64,000 bases of DNA from Gambelia wislizenii (GCA_030847615.1 JAUMIR010000004.1:277591001-277655000), one strand, 5' to 3'. Counted from the first letter of the stretch, positions 46,111-56,600 are shown. Notes: generated by a model from the letters alone, not told the origin. Numbers and translations: made by a program.

Positions 46111-46448
46111 TCTGTTTTGCTCTTCACACATTCTCAGTAAGGAATTCTGGATGCAGCTGCTGTTTACCTTGCCTGTTGGATGCAGGTTCATGAGGTTACA
46201 GTAGAATTGACCCAAGCATAATATTGCTCTTTCTCTGCTCAAGCTTGTTTATTGCATTGTTCAATGTAGAAATGCTGCTGCAACTCAACACTGAAAGTTT
46301 GTTTCTCAAGACCTCCTTCAGCACCTCCTAATGTTGATGCTGCTAAAAAAAAAACCCACACCTTTTCGGCTAGACAGGAATGAGGAAGAAAAGTGGAACT
46401 AGAGGCTTTAAAGTGTTTTTTAAAAAGAGCTTCACTGCTAGAGGCTTT

Positions 46449-46675
46449 GGCTGCTGTCACACCACAGAAATAATACAGTTTGACACCACTTTAACTATCA
46501 TGGCTCCATGCCATCCTATGGAATCCTGGGATTTGTAGCTTGTTGTGGCACCAGAGCTCTCTGACAGAGAAGACTAAATGTCTCACAAAGCTACAAATCC
46601 CAGAATTCTACAGCATTGAGCCATGGCAGTTAAGGTGGTGTCAAACTGCATTATTTCTGCAGTGTGGCAGCAGCC
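46449..46675. mobile_element. Palindromic MITE (GGCTGCTGTCACAC ends)
   Basis: Long inverted arms: CAGAAATAATACAGTTTGAC, CACCACTTTAACT and CTACAAATCCCAGAATTC-type blocks occur on both sides of a centre near 46560. Outer ends are GGCTGCTGTCACAC and GTGTGGCAGCAGCC. The flanks TTT/TTG may be a mutated 3-bp duplication. Non-autonomous DNA element. Confidence 0.7.
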
Positions 46676-47329
46676 TTGGTTGACTGAGGTGTCCCTATAC
46701 ATAAATTTTAGAATCTCTCTCACACACACAATATTGCTTTTTCTCTCTCTTCAGTGCTCATAAAATCAGGGACAAAACACACACATGTTGCTGGTATAAC
46801 TGGCTTTCTGCATATGTCTGCACATCCTTCTCAGGAAGCTTTTTCACACTACCTCAGGTTGAAGAGTTGCTGCTTTTCACACTCTGTAAGAAATAAGTGC
46901 ATGTGAGAATAATACCTTTACAATTTTGAAATGTCCTCAGACTTTTTATCTCCAGGCCATCCACATCTGTGAACTCTCCTCCTGTCTTTTCACACTTGTA
47001 AACAACAAGAATCATGCAATAAAAAAAATGAAAGGATAGAAAAGGAGGGAATTGGAATCCTGGCATTTAATTTGTAGGAATATAAATCCATGCATTGATA
47101 AAATTGTAGAGAAAGAGTTGGTCATTTTATAGAAATCACTGTCTCATTGGTAAACATGCATTAGTATATATATTTTAAGTAGCTCAATTGTATGCATGTG
47201 TATGTAGAAGTCTCACTAAGCTCAATGTTGTTTACACACACACACACCCCAAGGAAGTATGCATAGCATTGCAGGCTTGGCTTCTAATTTTTCACATCAG
47301 ATATTAGCAAATGTATAGCAAAGGGGATA
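46676..47329. other. Unique DNA; nothing recognised
   Basis: Only a short (CA)n tract near 47235 was noticed. Confidence 0.45.
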
Positions 47330-47500
47330 GGAAGCTAAGCAGGGTCAGCCCTGGTTAGTACTTGAAATAGGAGACAGCCAATGGATACCTGGTATTGCAG
47401 GCTATATGTATTTCAGAGGAAGGAACTGGCAAAACCACCCCTGAGTATTCATCAGTTTGCCTAAGAAAACCCTATTAAAGTTAATGGGATCACCATACTA
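47330..47500 (+). repeat. 5S rRNA-derived SINE (copy 2)
   Basis: The head GGAAGCTAAGCAGGGTCAGC, GGTTAGTACTTG, GGATACCTGGTATTGCAGGC is clearly related to the 3' part of 5S rRNA. The body AGAGGAAGGAACTGGCAAAA, CCTAAGAAAACCCTATTAAA and GGGATCACCATA follows. The tail is truncated or diverged near 47500. Confidence 0.85.
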
Positions 47501-48369
47501 TATGTTAGGAAAGATACATCTTTTAGAATGGCAGGGGAGTAGTCAAGAAACCATCAAATGACAGTGTCATGGGAATGGGGTGTGGTCATGTGGGGTGGGG
47601 GAGATAAATTGGGACCACCCCAAAATGACCATCTGGCCACAGGGCCTGAAGTTCCTAATCACTACAGAATAGTATGACATTTAGCCAAAGCAAAAGACTC
47701 CATGAAAAGGTGGGTTTCAAAGAATCACTATCATGCCGGTGTTCTCTGCAGCAGTTCTCGGATGACAATCAACAGCCATGCACTTCCCGCTACAGCTCTT
47801 TCACGATCTGCTACACAATGAAGAGATACCAGAAGGAAACAACTGATTATGTAACCTCAGTGACCTCACATCATCATGCTTCATGAGCACTATGATCGGG
47901 GAGTGCTGGTCACATTCTTACTCCAGAGCTTTAAGTGAGCAAAACCCATCTTCTTCCCCTCTGCATCATACCACCTTTGCATCTTCCTTATATGGCCATG
48001 TGGGAGACATGTCCACCTGATCCACTTTATGATCTGAAATTCTGGCAAACTGGTTGCACAGCCCCATTGCATAGCAAATAGCTACATGATTCTTATCACA
48101 TATTCCTACATGTGATTGGTTTCATTGAGGGCCAGCCATTATTTATCCATAGAAACTTCTTAAAAATAGAGCATATAAAAATGTTCAAATCTTCCAGGTG
48201 ACATAAATATTCTTCTGCCAACTGCACACACACATGCGTGCGTGCACACACACACACACACGTACCTTCAGCTCCCATGGACAAAAGTGCAAAGATGCTG
48301 TGGAAGAACTGATTAGAGCAATGTACTTCTATTCAAAATGGTGTGCTAGAGCTAAACCTTTCATTTACA
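47501..48369. other. Unique DNA with a CA/CG-type microsatellite; no gene recognised
   Basis: A (CA)n tract with TGCGTGCG interruptions lies at 48226-48262. No repeat family or supported frame. Confidence 0.45.
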
Positions 48370-48900
48370 TGTTGAATGCAACAAACTATTAAGTATATTA
48401 GACAAAGGGGCAGATGAGGTTGCTTTCAGAACAACAAAGCTGACAGAATTTGCCGTTGCAATCTGTACAGCAATATCACAAACATTTTCTATTTCTTTCA
48501 TTTGTGGATAGCTTTACTGATGCAGCTAAATGGCAGATTTATAGTTTACAGTAAAATCACCTGCAGTGTTATTGCATTGCTGCTGATGTATTTTGGCAAA
48601 TATAGCTACAATGAATTTGAGCAATCAGCTGTCTCCACAAGCATCAAGATTCTTCAGAGTGAGCACAATGTCGCAGGCAACAAATACTAATGGAATTTCA
48701 CTTTGCATTCTGGAAGTCACTAATGAGGTTTATTCACTGAGAGTTGATGACAGTCATGGATAATGTATGCAGTTGATCTTTTTACAAGGCAGCCTAGATG
48801 GGAAATGGCACTTTCACGTCGTGAAACTGGCTCTTTGATTGGACCCAAATAAGAGGGTAATTGGGGTTTTCATTTCATGACACGGCTGCAAAACCTTCAG
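48370..48900. promoter_or_regulatory. Candidate conserved non-coding element
   Basis: About 500 bp without repeats. It retains CpGs (CACGTCGTGAAAC at 48815) and carries varied factor-like motifs (GCTGACAG, GGCTCTTTGATTGG, GGTAATTGGGGTTT). Composition resembles conserved vertebrate enhancers. No open frame of note. Inference only. Confidence 0.25.
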
Positions 48901-49038
48901 GTGGGATTTGTAGAAGAAAATGTGGCATCTAGTCAGAGGAACTCTTTAATGGAATCTCTCTACATGTGTACATGTGTGTGCATGCTTTCCCCCCTTATCC
49001 AATATAGTGTGCATTTTGCATGTATATAAAATGATTGT

Positions 49039-49614
49039 GGACATTATCAGACCTGGCAAAAATTGCACAATAACAATCTCATGGTAGCACAAATGGGTCC
49101 TGCTATCACATGACATCATCTTGCACCCATGGCCAGTCTGTGCTCCAGGTGCGAATAAGGTGTTGGTTTTTATTCACGGGTTAACCCCATCAATAGCTCT
49201 TCAATATCACTTTTTTGCAATATTGAAGGCGTGCAAAACCATGTCCCACTGTAACCATGAGATTACAGCATGAATGGGTGGTACTCTTTCCCTTTTTCCC
49301 ATTGCCACCAAGAAAACCTCCAGGTGACAGCATGAAGACGATCAACAGGATGCTCTTTTTATGAACTTTCCTGTTTTGCTGGCAAGTTTTTGTGTTTGTT
49401 TCAGTGTTTAGTTATGTTTGTTTCAGTGTTCATTTGTTCAGTGTGCTCATTTCTTTGTTAATTAAAATGCTAGTGGTGGTCATGTGATAATTCCATGGAG
49501 GTTTTCTCACACGATTACAGCAACGTGCGAAAGTAAGTGTTATAATTCCACTATGTTTCCACTTTCCTCACTCGTGGAATTATAGCATTTTAACACACTA
49601 GTCTGATAAAGCCC
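49039..49614. mobile_element. TTATCAGAC-family MITE with TGT duplication
   Basis: Ends GGACATTATCAGAC and GTCTGATAAAGCCC. TGT lies at 49036-49038 and 49615-49617. 576 bp, no transposase frame. The interior includes CATGGTAGCAC/GTGGAATTATAGC-like inverted segments. Confidence 0.75.
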
Positions 49615-49617
49615 TGT

Positions 49618-50392
49618 GTCTTAGTAACTCAAGCAACAAGCATTATGAACTTGATGACATGTGGTATGATAAACATGGGACAAGATGCCAGCCAGATGAT
49701 GTGACATCAGGTATCATTTCTTAAACACTAACAACTTGTTACAAGTAACCTACAAAGATAACAGTGGACATGAGTCATGACACAGTTTTCCATTGCCAGA
49801 AGACAAGATGAAAAAAGGAAGAACAAGAGAAGGATGAGGAGAAAACAGTGTTCACTCTTCAGTAATTCTTGGCAAGATGGGAATGAGGAGATAACGGGGG
49901 GAGTTCATCAATAACATAGTAGAAGGGATAGTAATAACTTCATGTTTCTATTTCTTTTCACCGTCACTGGTGTGGGATACTTTATTTAAGCATTCCTTTA
50001 CTAAATACTTCTTGGCAGGGGTAGAGAGACCCCTGGTAAGTTGCTTGTGCTTTGTTGTTGCTGCTGTTGTTGTTGTGTAGTTATTGTTGTTGTTCTTTAT
50101 TAGCTTGCTAAGATTAATCAGAGCCTGCTGCAAAAGGCATACAGTACATTGAAAATTAAAGAACTCTTAGCCCAGAATTTTCTTTTGCTTATGAGCACTA
50201 AACAGAGGCCATAATCCTTCCACACAAAAATCCACTGCTGGTTAACACATCATCTTTTGCTCATTTCAGAAGAATTGGGGTAATGGAAGTTACTCTGTTA
50301 TACCATTAAGAGTCAGAAATCCTTGCCAATTTACTTTCAGACATCTAGAAATCTACCTATAGATCATGACTTACTGTCGATCCAATTTTTGC
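49618..50392. other. Unique DNA; no gene recognised
   Basis: A TTG-rich trinucleotide tract lies at 50052-50096. No supported frame or repeat family. Confidence 0.45.
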
Positions 50393-50394
50393 AT

Positions 50395-50510
50395 ATGGAA
50401 TGATGTCAGTATTCCTGCGATCCTAGAAAAATCTTTCTACCCTTCAGAAAATATGTAGATCTTCCATTCGTTGTATAAGTTAAAACAAATATGCTTTCAA
50501 CTTGCATGCG
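50395..50510. repeat. Left copy of a diverged direct repeat (about 115 bp)
   Basis: ATGGAATGATGTCAGTATTC, GATCCTAGAAAA, TATGTAGATCTTCCA and TTAAAACAAATATGCTTTCA recur in the same order and orientation at 50755-50868, 360 bp further on, with the 5S SINE between them. Confidence 0.7.
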
Positions 50511-50738
50511 TGCCCCTTCAAGTCACCTCTCGACTTATGGTGATCCCATTAATTTCATAGGGTTTTCTTAGGCAAGGAATACTCAGAGGTGGTTTTTGCC
50601 AGTTCCTTCCTCTGAAATACAGCCTATAGCACCTGGTATTCATTGGCAGTCTCCCATCCAAATACTAACCAAAGTTGACCCTTTTAGCTTTGTTTAGCTT
50701 CCAAGATCAGACAGGATCTGGGGCCTCTAGGATATAGA
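50505..50738 (-). repeat. 5S rRNA-derived SINE (copy 3)
   Basis: On the minus strand: head GATCCTGTCTGATCTTGGAA, then TTAGTATTTGGATGGGAGAC and AATACCAGGTGCTATAGGC, the closest match to 5S rRNA of the three copies. The body and tail continue with GAGGAAGGAACTGGCAAAAA, GGGATCACCATAAGTCGAG and CTTGAAGGGGCA. It lies between two copies of a 115-bp direct repeat. Confidence 0.88.
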
Positions 50739-50754
50739 TATTGTTTACTTGTTA

Positions 50755-50868
50755 TGGAATGATGCCACTATTCTTAGGATCCTAGAAAACATTGTTGCCT
50801 TGCACATATTAAGTATGTAGATCTTCCAGCCTTCGTATATATTAAAACAAATATCCTTTCAATTCTTT
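50755..50868. repeat. Right copy of a diverged direct repeat (about 115 bp)
   Basis: Partner of 50395-50510. It begins ATGGAATGATGCCACTATTC and ends TTAAAACAAATATCCTTTCA. Roughly four fifths of positions agree by eye. Confidence 0.7.
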
Positions 50869-51004
50869 AGTATTTAAGACATGTGATGACTCAGAATAAT
50901 AGTGCCCATGTGGCTCAGTATGTTTAAGAAATGGGAGGAATTTCAGAAAAAGTTTACACTGGAAGCCATATTGAAATAATTATGAGCCATTCACTTTTTT
51001 AACA

Positions 51005-51490
51005 ACAGCAGCAGCAGCAGCAGTAGCAAGAACAACGTTTATTTCTTACCCGTCTCTCCCCCGCTCCCTTGTCGTGGGAGAGAGGCTTGCGTACCCTAAT
51101 GATGTTTTGAGCTATGCTGGTGGTGGCATAATAGCCACTGGTAGGGTCTCCCACGCCAGACAGGTCAAAACCAAAGGGTCTGACAAAGAGCGTCAAAGGG
51201 CAGGATGGGCTCTCTAGCCTTATGGCAACCGTCCTAGGAGAAGGAAAACTCTAATCCCAAACCCAGGCAGATGGTGCTCGTCCAACCCTGTAAGGTCAAC
51301 CGTCTAAGAGAAGGAAACTCTAATCAAACCTACGGCCCGAGGACCTCGCTGCTACGTCCATGCTTGCAAGGCCACAGCAGATGAACCTCTGGTTTAAAGG
51401 GTGAGGCCAGTTCTGTGCACGCTGCGCTCCACCAGAAAAATCCATTGCACAGGCTCGAAGGACAAAAAATAATAATAATAATAATAAAAA
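51005..51490 (+). mobile_element. Detached 5' end of the zinc-finger LINE
   Basis: From about 51205 to 51468 the plus strand repeats, in inverted orientation to the main LINE, the 5' UTR sequence at 57192-56930 (GGATGGGCTCTCTAGCC, GGAGAAGGAAAACTCTAATC, GCAGATGGTGCTCGTCC, AAAAATCCATTGCACAGGCT). It stops abruptly after AAGGACA and is followed by (AAT)n. The extra segment 51030-51204 is CpG-rich and probably a further 5' portion missing from the 57-kb copy. A CAG-type tract (51007-51030) bounds the other side. No coding sequence. Confidence 0.65.
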
Positions 51491-52165
51491 TTGAAGGATC
51501 TCCCTATGGATCGAGGTGGGAAACAACAGGTGAAAATATAGCAACAAACAGACATATAACACAGTTAAAAACACAAACGCCAATTAAAACTACATAATCA
51601 GTTAAAAAGCTGTACATACACAAGGCTGCCAAGGAAAACAGAAAGAAAATATCCTGTTGCTCTCAGCGGCATATATAATACAAATCAAGTTATATGATAA
51701 GTTGTTCACTATCCCTAGCCACTAATTCCCAAGTCAACTGTTAGTTGCTTTGGGAAGAAAACCATATTATTCATTTCCTTTTAAACAAATCAGAAAAACA
51801 CAGAGATTAAAGAACGAGGAGTATAGTGCTCCAAAGTAAAAAACAGTTTTTCTTCATTTCTTAGAATGCTCCACCTGCACTTTTCTGAATGAAAGGAAAG
51901 AAATTTAAAGTGTTGGATGCACTATACTTCTCCTCAGCTTCTCTGGAACATGAAGCATCCTCATAAATTTGAAGCTATTTTATTTTTCCATGATCCCAAA
52001 CCCTTCCAATTGACTCTGGAAATATAGATCCATCTGTATTACTATCTGAAATCTTCTGCACCAATGGAAGTTACTACTGGATAATTTGTTTAGGCCTTAA
52101 CAGCAACCATCCACAAACTGTTACTCTTACATATGGGAATAAACACTGAATCAGGTTCCTTCGTA
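51491..52165. other. Degenerate A-rich repeat-like DNA and unique sequence
   Basis: 51495-51660 resembles an old A-rich repeat (AACACAGTTAAAAACAC, CCAATTAAAACTACATAA) of unidentified family. The rest is unique. No gene. Confidence 0.4.
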
Positions 52166-52401
52166 CAGTTGTCCCTTCATATTTGCTGGGGTTTGGTTCC
52201 TGGACCCCCCCCCCCCGTGGTTACCAAAATCCATGAATACTCAAATCCCATTATATGCAATGGCATAGCAAAATGGTGTCCCTTATATAAGATGGCAAAA
52301 TCAAGGTTTGCTATTTGGATTATTTTTTTTTTAAGAATATTTTCAAGCTCTGAATACTTAAATCTGAGGAGACCAAATCCGTGGATACGGAGGGACAACT
52401 G
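52166..52401. mobile_element. pogo/Tigger-like MITE with TA target site
   Basis: TA at 52164-52165 and 52402-52403. Ends CAGTTGTCCCTTCATATTTG and the complement CAGTTGTCCCTCCGTATCC. The arms include TCCTGGACCCC and CCAAAATCCATGAATACTC, as in Tigger-type MITEs. 236 bp, no transposase. Confidence 0.8.
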
Positions 52402-52549
52402 TATATGCTGAAGACCAGAGTGAGTTCTTCTGCTTTATTGGTACCTTATTCAATTTAATAGATGGGAAGCTGTGTGCAAAGAGATGGGTTTGACATGAAA
52501 TACAGTTCTGTCTACGCAAGAGTTTTAGAAGTAACATGAGGAGAGACTT

Positions 52550-52953
52550 ATGAGGAGAGACTTAGGGAGCTGGGTATGTTTAGCCTGGAAAAAAGACGGT
52601 TAAGAGGCGATATGATAGCCCTGTTTAAGTATTTGAGGGGATGTCACGCTGAGCATGGAGCAGGCTTGTTTTCTGCTGCTCCAGAGACTGGAACACGGAG
52701 CAATGGATGCAAGCTCCAGGAACAGAGATTCCACCTCAACATTAGGAGGAACTTTTTGACAGTAAGAGCTGTTCAGCAGTGGAACACGCTCCCTCGGAGC
52801 GTGGTGGGGTCTCTTTCCTTGGAAGTCTTCAAACAGAGGCTGGATGGCTATCTGTCAGGGATGCTTTGATCAAGATTTCCTGCGTGGCAGGGGGGTTGGA
52901 CTGGATGGCCCTTGTGGTCTCTTCCAACTCTGCAATTCTATGATTCTATGTTT
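52550..52953 (+). pseudogene. CR1 LINE 3' part, open 97-codon frame
   Basis: 5'-truncated CR1 with frame MFSLEKRRLRGDMIALFKYL, then AAPETGTRSNGCKLQEQRFH and TVRAVQQWNTLPRSVVGSLS, to a TGA, then the full 3' terminus GCAATTCTATGATTCTATG. It is CpG-richer and less diverged than the other CR1 tails, so probably the youngest. Confidence 0.9.
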
Positions 52954-53361
52954 TAGGTAATATAGTTACCATTCAACTCATTACTTTTTTGTAATGAGAA
53001 TATAATGTAACAAGTGGGAATCATGATTTTTAAAAATTTGTATAAGAGGTAATACTTTCTCATTTTTACTTACTTTTTAAGGGTGTTTTTGGCATTTTAG
53101 GAAATTTTAAGAGGCTTTTTGAACAGAGCTGTTCTGTGTTTTCCACTATTTTAACAATCTCATATGGTTTTGTTTGGTATTTTTTCCACAACCACAAAGA
53201 TAACAAACAAGTAACAAGTTATTACAATTATTAGATGTTGAGAGTAACAAATTAGTCTTAGGAAGCTTTGTAAGTGGGTGCATAAGGAATTACTTTTCAA
53301 AAGTAACATTCTGGAAATGGCTCTCCTATACATTGAATAAAGAGTATGAAAAGAAATTAAT
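52954..53361. other. Unique AT-rich DNA; nothing recognised
   Basis: No repeat or supported frame seen up to the LINE 3' end. Confidence 0.45.
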
Positions 53362-53389
53362 AATCTCTCTCTGGCTTTTCTTTGCAAAC

Positions 53390-54079
53390 GAAGATTCAGG
53401 AAGGACTCATCCCACGCTTACTGCAAGCGTGCCGGTGACTAAAAAGGCCAATCTGAGATAAACAAGTCCGGTTGCAAAAAGCACAGCAGAAGGTCTCCTT
53501 AGGTGATGTTTCGGGGTGGTGATTCTTTTTGCGTTATCGTTTCTCTTCAAGACTTGTTCGGCTTAAGTACTCAAATAAGACTGCAGCATTGTGGATAGTG
53601 TGTCTCCATGCCTCCCAATGTGAGGCCAGGGCGGACCATTGCTGGTGATCAATTTGGCGGAGCCTGAGATGTTGTTTCAAGGAGTCCTTGTATCGCTTTT
53701 TTGGAGCACCCCTCTTAAGCTGACCCGTGGCGAGTTCACCGTAGAGTACTATTTTGGAGAGGCAATGGTCCTCCATCCTAGAAATGTGCCCTGCCCAGCG
53801 CAGCTGTGTTCTCAATATCATGGCCTCAATGCTGGTGATCCCTACTTGCTCAAGGACAGCAACATTCGTCACATAGTCAGTCCAGTGTATATTTAGGATT
53901 GTGCGTAAACAGCGCTGATGAAAGTGTTCAAGGAGTCGTAAGTGGTGGCAATAGGTGACCCATGTTTCAGACCCATAAAGGAGAATAGACAGTACAATGG
54001 CTGTATACACATTGATTTTTGTGCTTCTCCTCAGGTGTTTATTACTCCAGACTCTTTTCTAAAGTCTTCCAAATGCGCT
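53390..54079 (-). pseudogene. LINE C-terminal region with zinc finger
   Basis: Continuation of the RT polyprotein after a stop at 54080. A 158-codon frame (54010-53534) has ILLYGSETWVTYCHHLRLLE, FHQRCLRTILNIHW, RTQLRWAGHISRMEDH, KKRYKDSLKQHL and EAWRHTIHNAA. A zinc-finger-like block (CCAFCNRTCLSQIGLFSHRHAC) lies in another frame closer to 53400. The order matches the intact copy at 15328-15759. The finger probably binds nucleic acid during insertion (inference). Confidence 0.8.
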
Positions 54080-55882
54080 TTATGCCTTTGCTAATCTGTG
54101 ATCGATCTTTTTGTCAATCTTGGCATCTGAGGAGATGATGCTTCCCAGGTAGGTGAACTGCTGAAAGGACTTAAGCACAGAGGTGCCAACGGCAATGTGG
54201 TGATGATGGTGTTCGTCCTGTGGTGCAGGCTGGTAAAAAACTTCTGTTTTCTTCAGGTTGACTTCCAGCCCAAACAGCTCTGCAGCTGTTGTGAAGCTGG
54301 ATGTTAGGCGCTGCAGAGCTGCTTCTGTGTGGGCAACAAGGGCAGCATCATCAGCAAAGAACAGCTCATGGACTAGATAGTTTAGAGTCTTAGTGTGAGC
54401 CCTTACACGGCTTAAGTTAAACAAGCTACCATCAGTACGGTAACGTATACAGATACCGTCTTCTTCTTCAAGCTCTGCCATAGCCCTTTGGAGCATCATG
54501 CTGAAGAAGATTGTAAATAAAGTTGGAGCAAGAACACAGCTTTGCTTCACTCCATTAGTTATTAGAAAGGGCTCTGAAAGCGCATCGCCATATCTGACCT
54601 GACCACACTGGCCCTCATGTAGCATGATAATCATTTTAAGGAATTTGGGAGGACATTCTAGTCTTTCCAGGATCTGCCACAGACCTTTTCTATTCACGGT
54701 GTCGAAGGCTTTGGTGAGGTCAACAAATGTTACATAGAGACCCCTGTTCTGCTCTCTACATTTCTCTTGCAGTTGTCTAAGAGCAAATACCATATCTATA
54801 GTACTCCTATTGGCTCTGAAGCCACATTGGCTTTCAGGAAGAAGTTCTTCTGCAATAGCAGGAACTAATCTGTTCAGGAGTATCTTTGCAAGGATTTTTC
54901 CAGCAATAGAGAGCAGTGTTATGCCTCGATAGTTTGAGCAATCGGATTTTGCTCCTTTTTTCTTGTACAGGGTGATGATGACTGCATCTCGAAGATCTGA
55001 TGGCAGTTCCCCCTTTTCCCAGCAATTCACAAGGAGTTCGTGGAATTTATCATGCAGTACATGACCTCCGTGTTTCCAAACTTCAGGTAGGATTCCATCA
55101 ATCCCAGCTGCCTTGCTCTTTTTCATCTGCTGTATGGCCTTAAGGGTCTCTCCCAAAGTGGGAGCTATGTCCAATTCATTTTTCATTGGCTTTTGTATCA
55201 TTTGTTGGATAGCTGAGCCTTGGACTACTTGGTTGGCACTAAAGAGACTTTGAAATTGTTCAGCCCATCGACTCAGGATGGAGGCTTTATCAGTAATTAA
55301 TGTTTGACCATCTGTACTGTATAAGGAGCTTTGGACCTGATAAGTAGGTCCAAACACTGCCTTAAGAGCTTCATAAAATCCTCTAGAATCACCCAGATCT
55401 GCACAGCATTGTGTCTTTTCTGCTATATTGATCCACCACTTGTTCTGTATGTCTCGGAGTTTTTGTTGAAGTTTTCTGCATGTGAGACGGAAAGCTGCTT
55501 TTCTTACATGGCAACTTGGCTGGGCAAGGTATGCCTGGTGAGCAGTTCTCTTCTTTGCCAACAGCTCCTGGATCTCTTGGTGGTTTTCATCAAACCAGTC
55601 TTGATTTTTCTTGTGGGAGAACCCGAGGGATTCTTCCGCAGACTGGAGGATACTGTTTTTGATATGTTGCCAAAGCACTGTAGGAGAAGGATCTGTAGGA
55701 TGGTCTTCAAGTTTTGTTTGCAGGTTTGCCTGGAATTTGTCTCTCGTGGTAGCTTGTTGAAGATTGTTGACTTGGAGTCTCTTCTTTAAGATGCCACCCC
55801 TCTTAGGTTTGAACTTGAGATGAAGGTTTAGTTTACATCTTACGAGGCAATGATCTGTCTGGCATTCTGCACTGGGCATCAC
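54080..55882 (-). CDS. LINE reverse transcriptase, intact 600-codon frame
   Basis: Reverse transcriptase of the LINE, which copies the element RNA at the nicked target. RT blocks in order: LYKKKGAKSDCSNYRGITLL (about residue 305), SQCGFRANRSTIDMVFALRQ, TFVDLTKAFDTVNRKGLW (about 390; catalytic Asp), NGVKQSCVLAPTLF (about 450), ELFFADDAALVAHTEAAL (about 510; the two catalytic Asp are intact) and LEVNLKKTEVFYQP. The N-terminal 250 residues are the linker (NKWWINIAEKTQ, SILSRWAEQFQSLF). The frame begins right after an in-frame TGA at about 55883 that separates it from the endonuclease; without it the two would be continuous. It is the longest open frame in the window. Confidence 0.85.
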   Translation of the reverse strand: MMPSAECQTDHCLVRCKLNLHLKFKPKRGGILKKRLQVNNLQQATTRDKFQANLQTKLEDHPTDPSPTVLWQHIKNSILQSAEESLGFSHKKNQDWFDENHQEIQELLAKKRTAHQAYLAQPSCHVRKAAFRLTCRKLQQKLRDIQNKWWINIAEKTQCCADLGDSRGFYEALKAVFGPTYQVQSSLYSTDGQTLITDKASILSRWAEQFQSLFSANQVVQGSAIQQMIQKPMKNELDIAPTLGETLKAIQQMKKSKAAGIDGILPEVWKHGGHVLHDKFHELLVNCWEKGELPSDLRDAVIITLYKKKGAKSDCSNYRGITLLSIAGKILAKILLNRLVPAIAEELLPESQCGFRANRSTIDMVFALRQLQEKCREQNRGLYVTFVDLTKAFDTVNRKGLWQILERLECPPKFLKMIIMLHEGQCGQVRYGDALSEPFLITNGVKQSCVLAPTLFTIFFSMMLQRAMAELEEEDGICIRYRTDGSLFNLSRVRAHTKTLNYLVHELFFADDAALVAHTEAALQRLTSSFTTAAELFGLEVNLKKTEVFYQPAPQDEHHHHHIAVGTSVLKSFQQFTYLGSIISSDAKIDKKIDHRLAKA

Positions 55883-56600
55883 TCAAGTATGATGGACATC
55901 GTGGATGTTTCTCTGGCGGACTAGAACATAGTCAATGAGGTGCCAATGTTTGGATCGGGGATGCATCCAGGTTGTCTTCAAGCTATCTTTCTGCTGAAAG
56001 ATAGTGTTTGTAATAGTCAGCTTTTGTTCTGAACAGAACTCTAGCAGTAGGCATCCATTATTATTGCAATTTCCAGTGCCATGCTTGCCTAAGACACCTT
56101 TCCAGGCTTCAGAGTTCTTTCCTACTCTGGCATTGAAGTCACCAAGGATAATAATTTTATCTTCTACAGGGACTTTTTGTATGAGTTGGCGTAGGTCTGT
56201 GTAGAATTTGTCTTTCTCTACAGGATCGGCTTGCATAGTTGGAGCATATATACTAAAGAGAACAACATGTGGAAGGCGTAAGGAAATAATGCGATCGGAG
56301 TGTCCTGTTGGCAAGGTTTCAAGTTTGGAGGCAATGGAGTTTTAATCATAAACCCTACTCCTGAAAGATGTTTTTCAGTTTTGGGTTTGCCAGACCGGTA
56401 AAGTGTGTAGCTGGCGCCGTGTTCTTTAAGGCTGCCTTGCTCATGGAGATGAACTTCACTAAGAGCAGCGATGTCAATATTAAGCCATGATAGTTCATGG
56501 GCTATTAGAGCAGAACGACGCTCAGGCCATCCACTATCTGCAGAGTCTCGCATGGTTCTGATGTTCCAGAATGCAAGCGTCAGTTTATTTACACCTTTGG
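55883..56600 (-). pseudogene. LINE APE endonuclease, one frameshift and one stop
   Basis: The endonuclease that nicks target DNA. The first segment (from about 56590) reads LTLAFWNIRTM, PERRSALIAHELSWLNIDIA and ALSEVHLHEQGSLKEHGASY (E of the catalytic site). A frameshift lies near 56320. The second segment reads VVLFSIYAPTMQADP, KIIILGDFNARVGKN (catalytic D/N) and TTWMHPRSKHWHLIDYVLV. The terminal TDH motif is in the next frame, QTDHCLV at about 55855. The stop at 55883 breaks the link to the RT. Confidence 0.82.

Noticed and set aside
50640..50738. 5S rRNA gene
   Set aside because: Only the 3' part of 5S is present, diverged, and joined to a SINE body and tail.
55331..55789. 152-codon plus-strand frame
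   Set aside because: It is antisense to the intact LINE reverse transcriptase.
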